Positions 45,110-52,566 of a DNA stretch of 63,073 bases are shown here, one piece after another. This DNA is from Clostridiales bacterium. Lineage in GTDB: Bacteria; Bacillota; Clostridia; Christensenellales; CAG-138. The notes beneath the pieces are model-generated. The model did no database searches, had not been told where the DNA came from, and saw only the letters and a list, made by a program, of their open reading frames with translations. Where the stretch lies: assembly GCA_024691085.1 (NCBI GenBank), contig JAILNX010000001.1, positions 1 to 63,073 of the forward strand, in the 5' to 3' direction. How positions within the stretch are numbered: position 1 is the first letter of the stretch; each line of letters opens with the position of its first letter. The position numbers and the translations under genes were made by a program.

Positions 45110-45126
45110 TTAAAACGGTTTGTCAA
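45098..45126 (-). promoter_or_regulatory. promoter of the second GntR-ABC operon
   Basis: Minus strand TTGACA (45121-45126), 17 bp, TAATAT (45098-45103). Confidence 0.85.
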
Positions 45127-45164
45127 TACCCAGATTAAAAAATCCGTTAAAAACGGGTTTTAGA

Positions 45165-46172
45165 TCAATATCTTCTGCTTCCGGAGAAGCGTTCGTCGGT
45201 CACGTCGTAAACGTTTATGCTGTGATCAGCGGCATATAGTTTTCTGTAATGATAGAAAAGGTCCCGCTGACGGTAAAGCTTCGTTCCGTCGGAATCGCCG
45301 TACAGTTCGGCAAGCTCGGAAAAAGACGGGTACGCCGCATAATAGGCTTCGTCAAGTCCCTCTATCTCGCGCAGAAGATCGAATGGATCCATTGATTCAT
45401 ATCTGTCGATGTTTTCGGGATAAAGCGAAATGAGGATCGCCCTCTTGGTTTCTTCCTTATAGAACTCTCCTGTGACCCATTCGCGTTCGGGACGGAATAA
45501 GTTTCTGTTGAACATGGCGGCATGATCTTGAGAGATATTAGTAAGATCCCCTTCTGTGAGCCTCGCGGATGCTAGCGAGGCACCCCTGCCCTCTTCGTGC
45601 GGAACGAACAGCGAGAGCTTGTCGATCTTTAAGGTATCCGTCAAAGAGTTAATTACGTCGTTGATAGAAACGATGTTTTCCTTGGTGACGGGAATGCCTA
45701 CGCTAACTTCAAGTCCGGCTTCTGCAGCCGCGCGCATCATACGGATAATCAGCGCGTGATCGCTTTTTCTTCCCGCGAAGCGATCGTGATAATCCTCATC
45801 TCCGTATACGGTGAAATTGAGGTGCTTAACTCCTGCGTTTTTTAAATCGGAAACGAGTTTAAAACACTCCTTTTCGTCCCGCATTCGCATACCGTCGCAC
45901 TGAAGGAACTCCGCCTGCGGGCTCCCGATACGTTTAAGCAGGCCGACCGTTTCGAGGAGGTTGGGGTGTTCCATCGAATACCCAAAAGCAAAGCTTACAG
46001 ATACTTCCGGTCTTTCATTTATAATGCCTTCGCGGAATCTCTTGGCGAATCGAATACTCCGTTCCCATTCGACGCCCGAAAGACTGCCGTCCCACGAAAG
46101 GAGGCAGTATCTGCATTTATTAAAGCAAGGGACTATCAGGTTCTGAATGAGAACGGATTCTGTCTTTATCAT
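45165..46172 (-). CDS. radical SAM protein, unknown substrate
   Basis: The 335-residue protein has the 4Fe-4S motif CFNKCRYC (CxxxCxxC, about 16-23) followed by a radical SAM barrel (NFTVYGDEDYHDRFAGRKSDH is in the middle) and no extra cluster domain that I can see. The DRFAGRKSDHALIIR wording resembles radical SAM enzymes acting on peptides or cofactors, but no peptide gene lies nearby. The ATG has no Shine-Dalgarno and follows the rpsI terminator region directly. Confidence 0.8.
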   Translation of the reverse strand: MIKTESVLIQNLIVPCFNKCRYCLLSWDGSLSGVEWERSIRFAKRFREGIINERPEVSVSFAFGYSMEHPNLLETVGLLKRIGSPQAEFLQCDGMRMRDEKECFKLVSDLKNAGVKHLNFTVYGDEDYHDRFAGRKSDHALIIRMMRAAAEAGLEVSVGIPVTKENIVSINDVINSLTDTLKIDKLSLFVPHEEGRGASLASARLTEGDLTNISQDHAAMFNRNLFRPEREWVTGEFYKEETKRAILISLYPENIDRYESMDPFDLLREIEGLDEAYYAAYPSFSELAELYGDSDGTKLYRQRDLFYHYRKLYAADHSINVYDVTDERFSGSRRY

Positions 46173-46186
46173 TTTAGTTTAATAAG

Positions 46187-46219
46187 AAAACCCCGATGAC
46201 CGGATGGCAACGGGGTTTT
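46187..46219 (-). terminator. terminator of rplM-rpsI
   Basis: AAAACCCCG/CGGGGTTTT stem (46187-46195, 46211-46219) with a 15-base loop; on the minus strand it runs into TTTTCTTATT. Confidence 0.8.
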
Positions 46220-46230
46220 GTTAGTAATGA

Positions 46231-46626
46231 TTAACGCTTCGAGAACTGCGGAGCACGGCGAGCCGCTTTGAGACCGTACTTTTTGCGCTCCTTCATACGA
46301 GGATCGCGGGTAAGGAAACCGGCCTTTTTGAGCTGACCGCGGAGTTCGGGATCGGCATTGATAAGCGCACGGGATACGCCGTGACGGATAGCGCCTGCCT
46401 GACCGGTGAAACCGCCGCCATAAACGTTGACGATAACGTCGAACTTGCCGAGGGTCTCGGTGAGCTTGAGAGGATCGCGGACGATCATCTTGAGGGTCTC
46501 ATATCCGAAGTAGTCCTCGATGTCCCTCTTGTTGATGGTGATGACGCCGGTACCGGGAACGAGGCGAACTCTGGCAACAGACTTTTTACGCCTGCCTGTA
46601 CCAAGATACTGAGTAGTATTAGCCAT
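46231..46626 (-). CDS. rpsI: 30S ribosomal protein uS9
   Basis: The 131-residue protein shows the S9 features [18 protein letters not shown] (about 11-28), [15 protein letters not shown] and the C-terminal [17 protein letters not shown] whose tail reaches the P-site tRNA. It follows rplM by 20 bases with its own GGAGGA site. Confidence 0.98.
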   Translation of the reverse strand: MANTTQYLGTGRRKKSVARVRLVPGTGVITINKRDIEDYFGYETLKMIVRDPLKLTETLGKFDVIVNVYGGGFTGQAGAIRHGVSRALINADPELRGQLKKAGFLTRDPRMKERKKYGLKAARRAPQFSKR

Positions 46627-46646
46627 AATAATTTTCCTCCTCCCGA

Positions 46647-47078
46647 TTATTTAAGCACGAGGACTTCGGGCTTCTGGGCGGCCTGCTTATGCTCGGCGCC
46701 GCGATAAATGCGGACCTTGGTGAGCATCTGCCTGCCGAGGGGGCCCTTGGGCATCATGCAGCGGATTGCTTCGTAAACGGCGAATTCGGGCTTCTTGGCC
46801 ATGAGATCACGGTACTTGACTTCCTTCAGTCCGCCGGGATAGCTGGAGTGATGACGATAAAGCTTCTCATCAAGCTTCTTGCCGGTAAGAACGACCTTGT
46901 CGGCGTTGATGATGATAACGTGATCACCGCAGTCAACGTGCGGGGTATAGATGGGCTTATGCTTGCCGCGGAGAATAGCAGCAACCTGGGATGCGAGACG
47001 GCCGAGCACCATGCCCTCTGCGTCGACAAGATACCACTTGTGTTCCACGGTCTCTGCGTTTGCCATATAGCTCTTCAT
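46647..47078 (-). CDS. rplM: 50S ribosomal protein uL13
   Basis: The 143-residue protein shows [19 protein letters not shown] (about 15-33), [19 protein letters not shown], the [12 protein letters not shown] segment and [15 protein letters not shown] lies 7 bases before the ATG. It is the first gene of the uL13-uS9 operon and is preceded by a 100-base leader. Confidence 0.98.
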   Translation of the reverse strand: MKSYMANAETVEHKWYLVDAEGMVLGRLASQVAAILRGKHKPIYTPHVDCGDHVIIINADKVVLTGKKLDEKLYRHHSSYPGGLKEVKYRDLMAKKPEFAVYEAIRCMMPKGPLGRQMLTKVRIYRGAEHKQAAQKPEVLVLK

Positions 47079-47177
47079 GCAATGACCTCCAATTAGGTAG
47101 TAACATTAATCTTAATTTATAATGGATCATCACGTTCGGGGCTAATGACCGTGCTACTCCACCATAAACAAAGCACA
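47079..47177 (-). ncRNA. 5' leader of rplM, possible ribosomal-protein leader RNA
   Basis: The roughly 100-base transcript between the start site and rplM can pair TATGG (about 47165) with CCATTATA (about 47120) and CACG with CGTG inside. Firmicute rplM operons often carry an autoregulatory L13 leader at this place. I match it by position and rough shape only. Confidence 0.4.
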
Positions 47178-47197
47178 AGGTGCATTATACCTTGTGC
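47173..47197. promoter_or_regulatory. inverted repeat enclosing the rplM -10 box
   Basis: GCACAAGGT (47173-47181) and ACCTTGTGC (47189-47197) are perfect 9-bp arms with a 7-base gap that holds most of the -10 box. It looks like a repressor operator, unusual for a ribosomal protein promoter. Confidence 0.55.
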
Positions 47198-47212
47198 CGA
47201 TTCGTTTGTCAA
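47184..47212 (-). promoter_or_regulatory. consensus promoter of rplM-rpsI
   Basis: Minus strand TTGACA (47207-47212), 17 bp, TATAAT (47184-47189). Confidence 0.9.
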
Positions 47213-47243
47213 CACCCGATTTCTCAAAAAAGCCAAGAATTAA

Positions 47244-48731
47244 CTATATATTTTTAATGGAATAATCCTCAACGTGCATAGCGGGATTCTTTTTGAAAAG
47301 GATTATTCTGCTGCTCAGCTCGGGTGTCATTATGCAGTCCTCCTCGACGTTCTCCTCGAGGATCTTAATTACAGCGGGATTGGCGGTGACGGTAAACTCG
47401 TGAAGTCCGGGATCGCCGTCTATCCTCGAAAGTATCTCCCTGCGGATCTTCAGAGCGACAATTTCCGGAGACAGGACCAGCCCCGAGCCGTGACAGTAAG
47501 GACAGGTCTCCTGCATGGACGCGGAAATGCTCGAACCGAGCTTCTTTCTTGTGACTTCGACGAGTCCGAGCTGAGTCATGCCGAGAACGACGCTCTTGGT
47601 ACCGTCGCAGCGCAAGTGCTCGTTGAGCATATTCATGACCTCAATCCGGTCGTGTTCGTCCTCCATATCGATAAAGTCGATAATGATTATTCCGCCTATG
47701 TCGCGGAGCCTAAGCTGCCTCGCGATCTCGACCGCAGCTTCCTTATTGGTGTCGACTATCGTCTTTCCGAGGCTGACGTTGCCGGTGTATTTGCCCGTAT
47801 TTACGTCGATGCTCGTGAGCGCCTCGGTCTGATCTATGATGATATACGCTCCGCTCTTGAGCCAGACACGTCTTGAAAGGGCGGCGTCGATCTCCTGCTC
47901 AACGCCGTACCGGTCAAAGAGATCCGCGCCCTCATAGTATTCTACCATCTCAACGCAGTTCTCGGGCACGAGCGAGCATATAAGCTCATACTGCTCTTTA
48001 TCGTTGACAACGAGCTTCTTTACGTTGCCCGTAAACATATCGCGGACGGTACGCGAGATGAGGCTGTCGTCCTTATGAATTATCGCGGGAGCTTTTACTT
48101 CGTTATAGCGGCGCTGGATCTGTTCCCATTCCCTGATCAGAGAATTGAGGTCGTCGACGATCAGCTCCTCGTCAAGTCCCTCCGCGGCGGTCCGGACGAT
48201 AACACCCATGCCCTTCGGAAGCGCACTTGCGATAATGCCCTTTAAGCGTTTGCGTTCGGCGTCGTTCGTGATGCGCTTGCTTATGCCGACAAACTCTATA
48301 AGCGGCATGAACACAAGAAGCCTTCCGGGAAGAGTGATCTGCGTCGTGGCGCGGGCGCCCTTCGTGCCGATCGGTTCCTTGATGATCTGCACCATAATAT
48401 CCTGACCGGAACGGATGACGCTTAAGAGCTGATTCGGCGTGGGCTTTCCATCGAACTGCTCTCCGTCGAACATTGAGGGATCTGGAATTATGTCTCCGGC
48501 GTAGAGGAACGCGTTGCGCTGTTCCTTTATGTCGACGAAGGCCGCGAACATGCCGGGAAGAACGTTCTGCACCCTTCCTTTATAGATATTGCCTACAAGT
48601 CTGCCGAGGCTTCTTCTTTCAATATAGTACTCTACCGGAATGCCGTTTTCGAGCAGCATGACCCTCGTCATGAAATGATTGACGTCAACGAGGATCACCT
48701 TTTCGGCATTGTCGTTCAAGCGGGATTTCAT
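47244..48731 (-). CDS. rng: ribonuclease E/G family endoribonuclease
   Basis: The 495-residue protein has the S1-containing N-terminal part (LVGNIYKGRVQNVLPGMFAAFVDI, about 44-67), the catalytic region with TSIDVNTGKYTG and IIIIDFIDMEDEHDR (two metal-binding Asp), and a zinc-link CPYCHG near residue 410. The length is that of RNase G. It follows the TIGR03960/TIGR03936 pair as in many Clostridia, though rplU and rpmA, which usually come next, are replaced by the separately promoted rplM-rpsI. AAAGGAG precedes the ATG. Confidence 0.95.
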   Translation of the reverse strand: MKSRLNDNAEKVILVDVNHFMTRVMLLENGIPVEYYIERRSLGRLVGNIYKGRVQNVLPGMFAAFVDIKEQRNAFLYAGDIIPDPSMFDGEQFDGKPTPNQLLSVIRSGQDIMVQIIKEPIGTKGARATTQITLPGRLLVFMPLIEFVGISKRITNDAERKRLKGIIASALPKGMGVIVRTAAEGLDEELIVDDLNSLIREWEQIQRRYNEVKAPAIIHKDDSLISRTVRDMFTGNVKKLVVNDKEQYELICSLVPENCVEMVEYYEGADLFDRYGVEQEIDAALSRRVWLKSGAYIIIDQTEALTSIDVNTGKYTGNVSLGKTIVDTNKEAAVEIARQLRLRDIGGIIIIDFIDMEDEHDRIEVMNMLNEHLRCDGTKSVVLGMTQLGLVEVTRKKLGSSISASMQETCPYCHGSGLVLSPEIVALKIRREILSRIDGDPGLHEFTVTANPAVIKILEENVEEDCIMTPELSSRIILFKKNPAMHVEDYSIKNI

Positions 48732-48742
48732 ATTATCTCCTT

Positions 48743-49408
48743 TTACTTCAAAAGCTCCCTGTCAAGGACCGTTTTCGTTCTTTCCGTCTCGAGCGCCGCG
48801 TCCGCAGAAAGTTTCTTTAAAAGCTCGTTCATGAACATCTCGGGGTTAAGACCGCCCTCGGCTGAGAGCACTCCGCTTACATTAAAATATGCGGTGCAGC
48901 CGTCCGTCTCCGCGATATCAGCGGATATGACCATGGGGCGTATGTCGGTCGGCTTGATACCGCCCTTGGTCTTTTTATCGACGACGATCTCCGAACCGAG
49001 GAGTTCGTCTAACGCAGCTTTCAGCTCATTATAAGTTACCGGACTGTCGAATACGGCCTTAACGGTGTATTCGGCTGATCTCATGGCTGATGTAAGGCTC
49101 TTCCTGGAATCGCCGAGATCGAAGACTTCGACAATATTTATCCCTTCGGGAAGGGCTTTCTGAGCAGCGTCTTTAAACTCCTCCGGCGTCATCGGCTCGG
49201 TCAGCGTAATGTCAAGATATTCGCCTCTCGACGTGTACCCTACGGAGAGCGCCGTTGCAAACGAAATAAGCGGATGAGGGTTGAATCCCTGCGAGTACGC
49301 AAGCGGCAGCTTTGCCCTTCTGAAAGCGCGCTGAAACAGCCTCTGAACGTCGAGATGCGATACGAATCTGACCTCCGGCCCTTTTGAGAAAACAACGCAG
49401 AGCCTCAT
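48743..49408 (-). CDS. TIGR03936/DUF2344 protein
   Basis: The 221-residue protein begins MRLCVVFSKGPEVRFVSHLDVQRLFQRA, the family hallmark, with LPLAYSQGFNPHPLISFA next. In many bacteria this domain is fused to or placed beside the TIGR03960 radical SAM protein, as here (one base apart). The pair is thought to modify RNA or ribosome-linked targets, but the reaction is not established. GGAGG precedes the ATG. Confidence 0.88.
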   Translation of the reverse strand: MRLCVVFSKGPEVRFVSHLDVQRLFQRAFRRAKLPLAYSQGFNPHPLISFATALSVGYTSRGEYLDITLTEPMTPEEFKDAAQKALPEGINIVEVFDLGDSRKSLTSAMRSAEYTVKAVFDSPVTYNELKAALDELLGSEIVVDKKTKGGIKPTDIRPMVISADIAETDGCTAYFNVSGVLSAEGGLNPEMFMNELLKKLSADAALETERTKTVLDRELLK

Positions 49409-49409
49409 A

Positions 49410-51275
49410 TCAATCGCCTCCCTTTCTGCCGCAGACGGATAAAGATCTCGCGCCGAAGCACCCGTTGCAGCCCTTTCTGCAGTCGCGCGTCGTCACGGCG
49501 GCGTATGCCTTCTCATGCTCCCTGATAAAGTATGCAGGATCCACGAGCGAGTCCATATGGCTCCACGCCAAAGGCTCGTCCTTTCCTATCCTGCGGTTCG
49601 CGAACTGTTCGACGGTAAGCCCGTTTTCGGTAAAGGCTTCCTCCCACGCGTCCTTGTTGAAATGCTCGTCCCAGGAATCGAGCCTTGCTCCGTGCCTGTA
49701 GGCGGAAACGAGAACGTCGGAAAGTCTCCTGTCGCCCCTTGCGAAAGCGGCTTCGAGCCTGCTCGTTTCGGAATAATGGCAGGAGAACTCGACTCCGCGG
49801 ATCCCCTTAAGAGCGTTCCTTAAAAGCGCCTGTCGTCTCAGCACCTCGTCGGTCGGTATCTGCGGCTCCCATTGGAACGGAGTAAACGGCTTCGGAACAA
49901 AAGTGGACGCCGAGACCGTGCACCTTAAGCCTTTTCCGCGAAGCTCTTTCGGCATTGAATAGAACTCGCGGCTTACCTTCCTTACGAGTTCGGCAATACC
50001 GAGCACGTCTTCGTCCGTTTCCGTCGGAAGACCGATCATGAAATACAGCTTTACGCCGTGCCAGCCTGATTCGAAAGCGTCGCGCACGCTCCTTAAAAGG
50101 TCTTCTTCGGTAACGCCTTTATTGATCACGTCGCGAAGCCTCTGCGTACCCGCTTCGGGAGCGAACGTAAGGCCTGATTTTCTGACCTTCTGTATCTTCT
50201 CAAGGTCGTCCTTCAGGAAGGAATCGATGCGGAGCGACGGAAGCGAAATGCTTACTTTGTCGTCCTCATATCTGTCGAGGATATAGGGCACAAGCTCGTG
50301 AATATGCGAATAGTCGCCGCTCGAAAGGGAGAACAGCGAGATCTCATCGTATCCGGTGCAGTCTAAAGATTCGTCGCACTGGCGAACTACGGTGTCCATC
50401 TCACGCTCACGAACGGGACGGTAGATGAAGCCCGCCTGGCAGAAACGGCAGCCTCTCGTACAGCCGCGGAATATCTCAAGCGCGACGCGGTCGTGGACGA
50501 TGCTCATATACGGAACGATCAAATCTCCGGTATAGACTGCCTTATCGAGATCCTTTACGATCCTGCGCTCAATGGATTCAGGCGCGGAAGGCTCGGTCTT
50601 GTTAAGTGCGGAGAAGTTCCCGTCGGGATCGTAATCGGCCGAGTAGAACGACGGAACGTAGATACCCTTGACAGCGGAAAGCCTTATCAGAAGCTCGCGC
50701 TTCGAAAGATCTTCAGACTTTGCATCGTTGAAGGCGTCCATAAGCTCGTTCATGACCTCTTCGCCGTCGCCGAATACGAAGGCGTCGATAATACCTGAGA
50801 GCGGTTCGGGATTGCATACGCAGGGGCCGCCTGCAATGATAAGAGGCTGCTCCTCCCCGCGCTCAACGTTCCTTAACGGGATACCCGCAAGATCGAGCAT
50901 GGTCAGGATATTCGTATAGCACATCTCGTAAAGGAGCGAGAATCCAATAATATCAAACCGTGCAAGCGGAGTCTTGGTTTCGAGCGAATAGATCGGGATC
51001 CCGTTTTCCCTTAACGCGGTCTCCATATCGAACCACGGCGCGTAGCACCTCTCGCAGTAGGTATCGTCCCGTAAATTGAGAACGTTGTAAACGATCCTCG
51101 AGCCGAGATGGCTCATACCTATCTCGTAAACGTCGGGAAAGCAAAGGGCGAATCTGGCCCTCTTTGATCCGTCGTCGCGGACAAGCGGCTTTACGCGCAT
51201 ATTAAGCTCCCCGCCTGTATAGCGCGAGGGCTTTTCAACTTTTTTCAGTATGCCGTTTAAAAAAACTTCAGTCAA
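49410..51275 (-). CDS. TIGR03960 B12-binding-type radical SAM protein
   Basis: The start is TTG at 51275, with GGAGG 5 bases upstream. The 621 residues comprise a B12-binding-like N-terminal domain (ALCFPDVYEIGMSHLGSRI about 43-61, IIAGGPCVCNPEPLS) and a radical SAM core with CTRGCRFCQAGF (about 275). It ends with a Cys-rich tail (CRKGCNGCFG). It forms a conserved trio with the DUF2344 gene and rng. The substrate is unknown. Confidence 0.92.
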   Translation of the reverse strand: MTEVFLNGILKKVEKPSRYTGGELNMRVKPLVRDDGSKRARFALCFPDVYEIGMSHLGSRIVYNVLNLRDDTYCERCYAPWFDMETALRENGIPIYSLETKTPLARFDIIGFSLLYEMCYTNILTMLDLAGIPLRNVERGEEQPLIIAGGPCVCNPEPLSGIIDAFVFGDGEEVMNELMDAFNDAKSEDLSKRELLIRLSAVKGIYVPSFYSADYDPDGNFSALNKTEPSAPESIERRIVKDLDKAVYTGDLIVPYMSIVHDRVALEIFRGCTRGCRFCQAGFIYRPVREREMDTVVRQCDESLDCTGYDEISLFSLSSGDYSHIHELVPYILDRYEDDKVSISLPSLRIDSFLKDDLEKIQKVRKSGLTFAPEAGTQRLRDVINKGVTEEDLLRSVRDAFESGWHGVKLYFMIGLPTETDEDVLGIAELVRKVSREFYSMPKELRGKGLRCTVSASTFVPKPFTPFQWEPQIPTDEVLRRQALLRNALKGIRGVEFSCHYSETSRLEAAFARGDRRLSDVLVSAYRHGARLDSWDEHFNKDAWEEAFTENGLTVEQFANRRIGKDEPLAWSHMDSLVDPAYFIREHEKAYAAVTTRDCRKGCNGCFGARSLSVCGRKGGD

Positions 51276-51313
51276 AACAGCCTCCGAATTATATGCATTC
51301 TTTTACAAATCTC

Positions 51314-51342
51314 ATTATAATACAAGCTTCGGTTTCCTGCAA
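51314..51342 (-). promoter_or_regulatory. promoter of the TIGR03960-DUF2344-rng operon
   Basis: Minus strand TTGCAG (51337-51342), 17 bp, TATAAT (51314-51319). Confidence 0.7.
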
Positions 51343-51420
51343 CGATTTTTATAATGTAACGAAATAATTTTTCACAATTCGACTGAATAGTATTAATTAC
51401 GCACAAAGAAGGAGGATACC

Positions 51421-52566
51421 ATGAAGAGGTTTATTTCCGCGTTGATCGCATTTACAATACTGTTCACGCTCTTCCCCGCCCTTGCCGAGCCGAACGATAC
51501 CGTCGGCATTTCGAAAGCGGCGTCCGCATTATTGATGGATGCGGACTCGGGAAAAGTCATTATGGAAAAAGATTCCGGAAAAAAGACCGAAGCCGCAGGT
51601 TTAAAACGGCTCCCCGCTCTGTTAACTGTATGCAGAGCGTTCGACAGCGGCGAATTGACAGAAGAAACTGTCGTGACCGTTTGCGATGAAGCGGCGAAGA
51701 TAAAAGGACCGACCGCGTTTATCTCGGCAAACGAAAGGATCTTAGCTGGACAGCTCCTAAAGGCGGCTGTTATACTGACGGCGGGTGACGCGATTTACGC
51801 GCTGCTAAGGTCGGTCTACAAGTCGGAAACTGCGTCGCTTGAAGCCGTCAACAACGTGCTGAAAGAAGAAGGTCTTGATCCGCTTGCAGGAGACAGCATC
51901 GGAAACGGAACATTCTTTTCGGCTAACGACGTTGCGAGAATATCGTTCTCACTTTCAAAGAGCGGAGCTTTCCTTAAGTACTCGTCCGTTTATCTCGATA
52001 CAGTCACGCATGAAAACGCGAAACCGACGGAGCTGACGAATCCCAACAGACTCGTGAGGTTTTATACCGGATGCTTTGGCGTCGCGACCGGCTCTGTCGG
52101 CTCGAGCGAGTACGCGGGAGCTTTCATCGCTCGCCGCGGAAGCACTTGTTTTCTCGCCGTCATCCTCGGTATGCCGGATTCCGGTTCGAGATTCTCCCTC
52201 GCGACTAATATGCTCGATTACGGATTCAGTATGTTCCGGTCCGTGAATATAGGAAAGAACTGCGACGATCTCGGCAGCGTTCCCGTCATCGGCGGAAAGG
52301 AAAGATCGGTCGAAGTCGGCGCCGACGGTGTTATGAACGTGCTTATGCCCATCGGAGACACGAAGATCAAAACCGAGGTCATCCTTCCCGAAGAGATCGA
52401 AGCGCCGGTTGAAAAAGGGGCTGTGATCGGGACGTTTAAGATATTCAATTCAAGCGGAGAGCTGATCGGAGAGGTTCCGATCACAGCAAAAAACACGGTC
52501 GAAAAGGCCGTGTTTGGGGATTACTTTATCCTGATGCTGCTGTCGTGGCTGAGGATCAGATCATAA
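51421..52566 (+). CDS. catalytically degenerate D-Ala-D-Ala carboxypeptidase-like protein
   Basis: The 381-residue protein has a signal peptide (MKRFISALIAFTILFTLFPALA), the S11 peptidase domain, the C-terminal beta domain and a hydrophobic tail anchor (FGDYFILMLLSWLRIRS), as in DacA/DacF. All three catalytic motifs are altered: SxxK reads AGLK (A59-K62), SxN reads TAG (120-122) and KTG reads ATG (222-224). The surrounding family wording is kept (LTNPNRLVRFYTG). It therefore should not cleave D-Ala but may still bind wall peptides. GGAGG lies 5 bases upstream of the ATG. It converges with priA, overlapping it by 6 bases. Confidence 0.85.
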   Translation: MKRFISALIAFTILFTLFPALAEPNDTVGISKAASALLMDADSGKVIMEKDSGKKTEAAGLKRLPALLTVCRAFDSGELTEETVVTVCDEAAKIKGPTAFISANERILAGQLLKAAVILTAGDAIYALLRSVYKSETASLEAVNNVLKEEGLDPLAGDSIGNGTFFSANDVARISFSLSKSGAFLKYSSVYLDTVTHENAKPTELTNPNRLVRFYTGCFGVATGSVGSSEYAGAFIARRGSTCFLAVILGMPDSGSRFSLATNMLDYGFSMFRSVNIGKNCDDLGSVPVIGGKERSVEVGADGVMNVLMPIGDTKIKTEVILPEEIEAPVEKGAVIGTFKIFNSSGELIGEVPITAKNTVEKAVFGDYFILMLLSWLRIRS

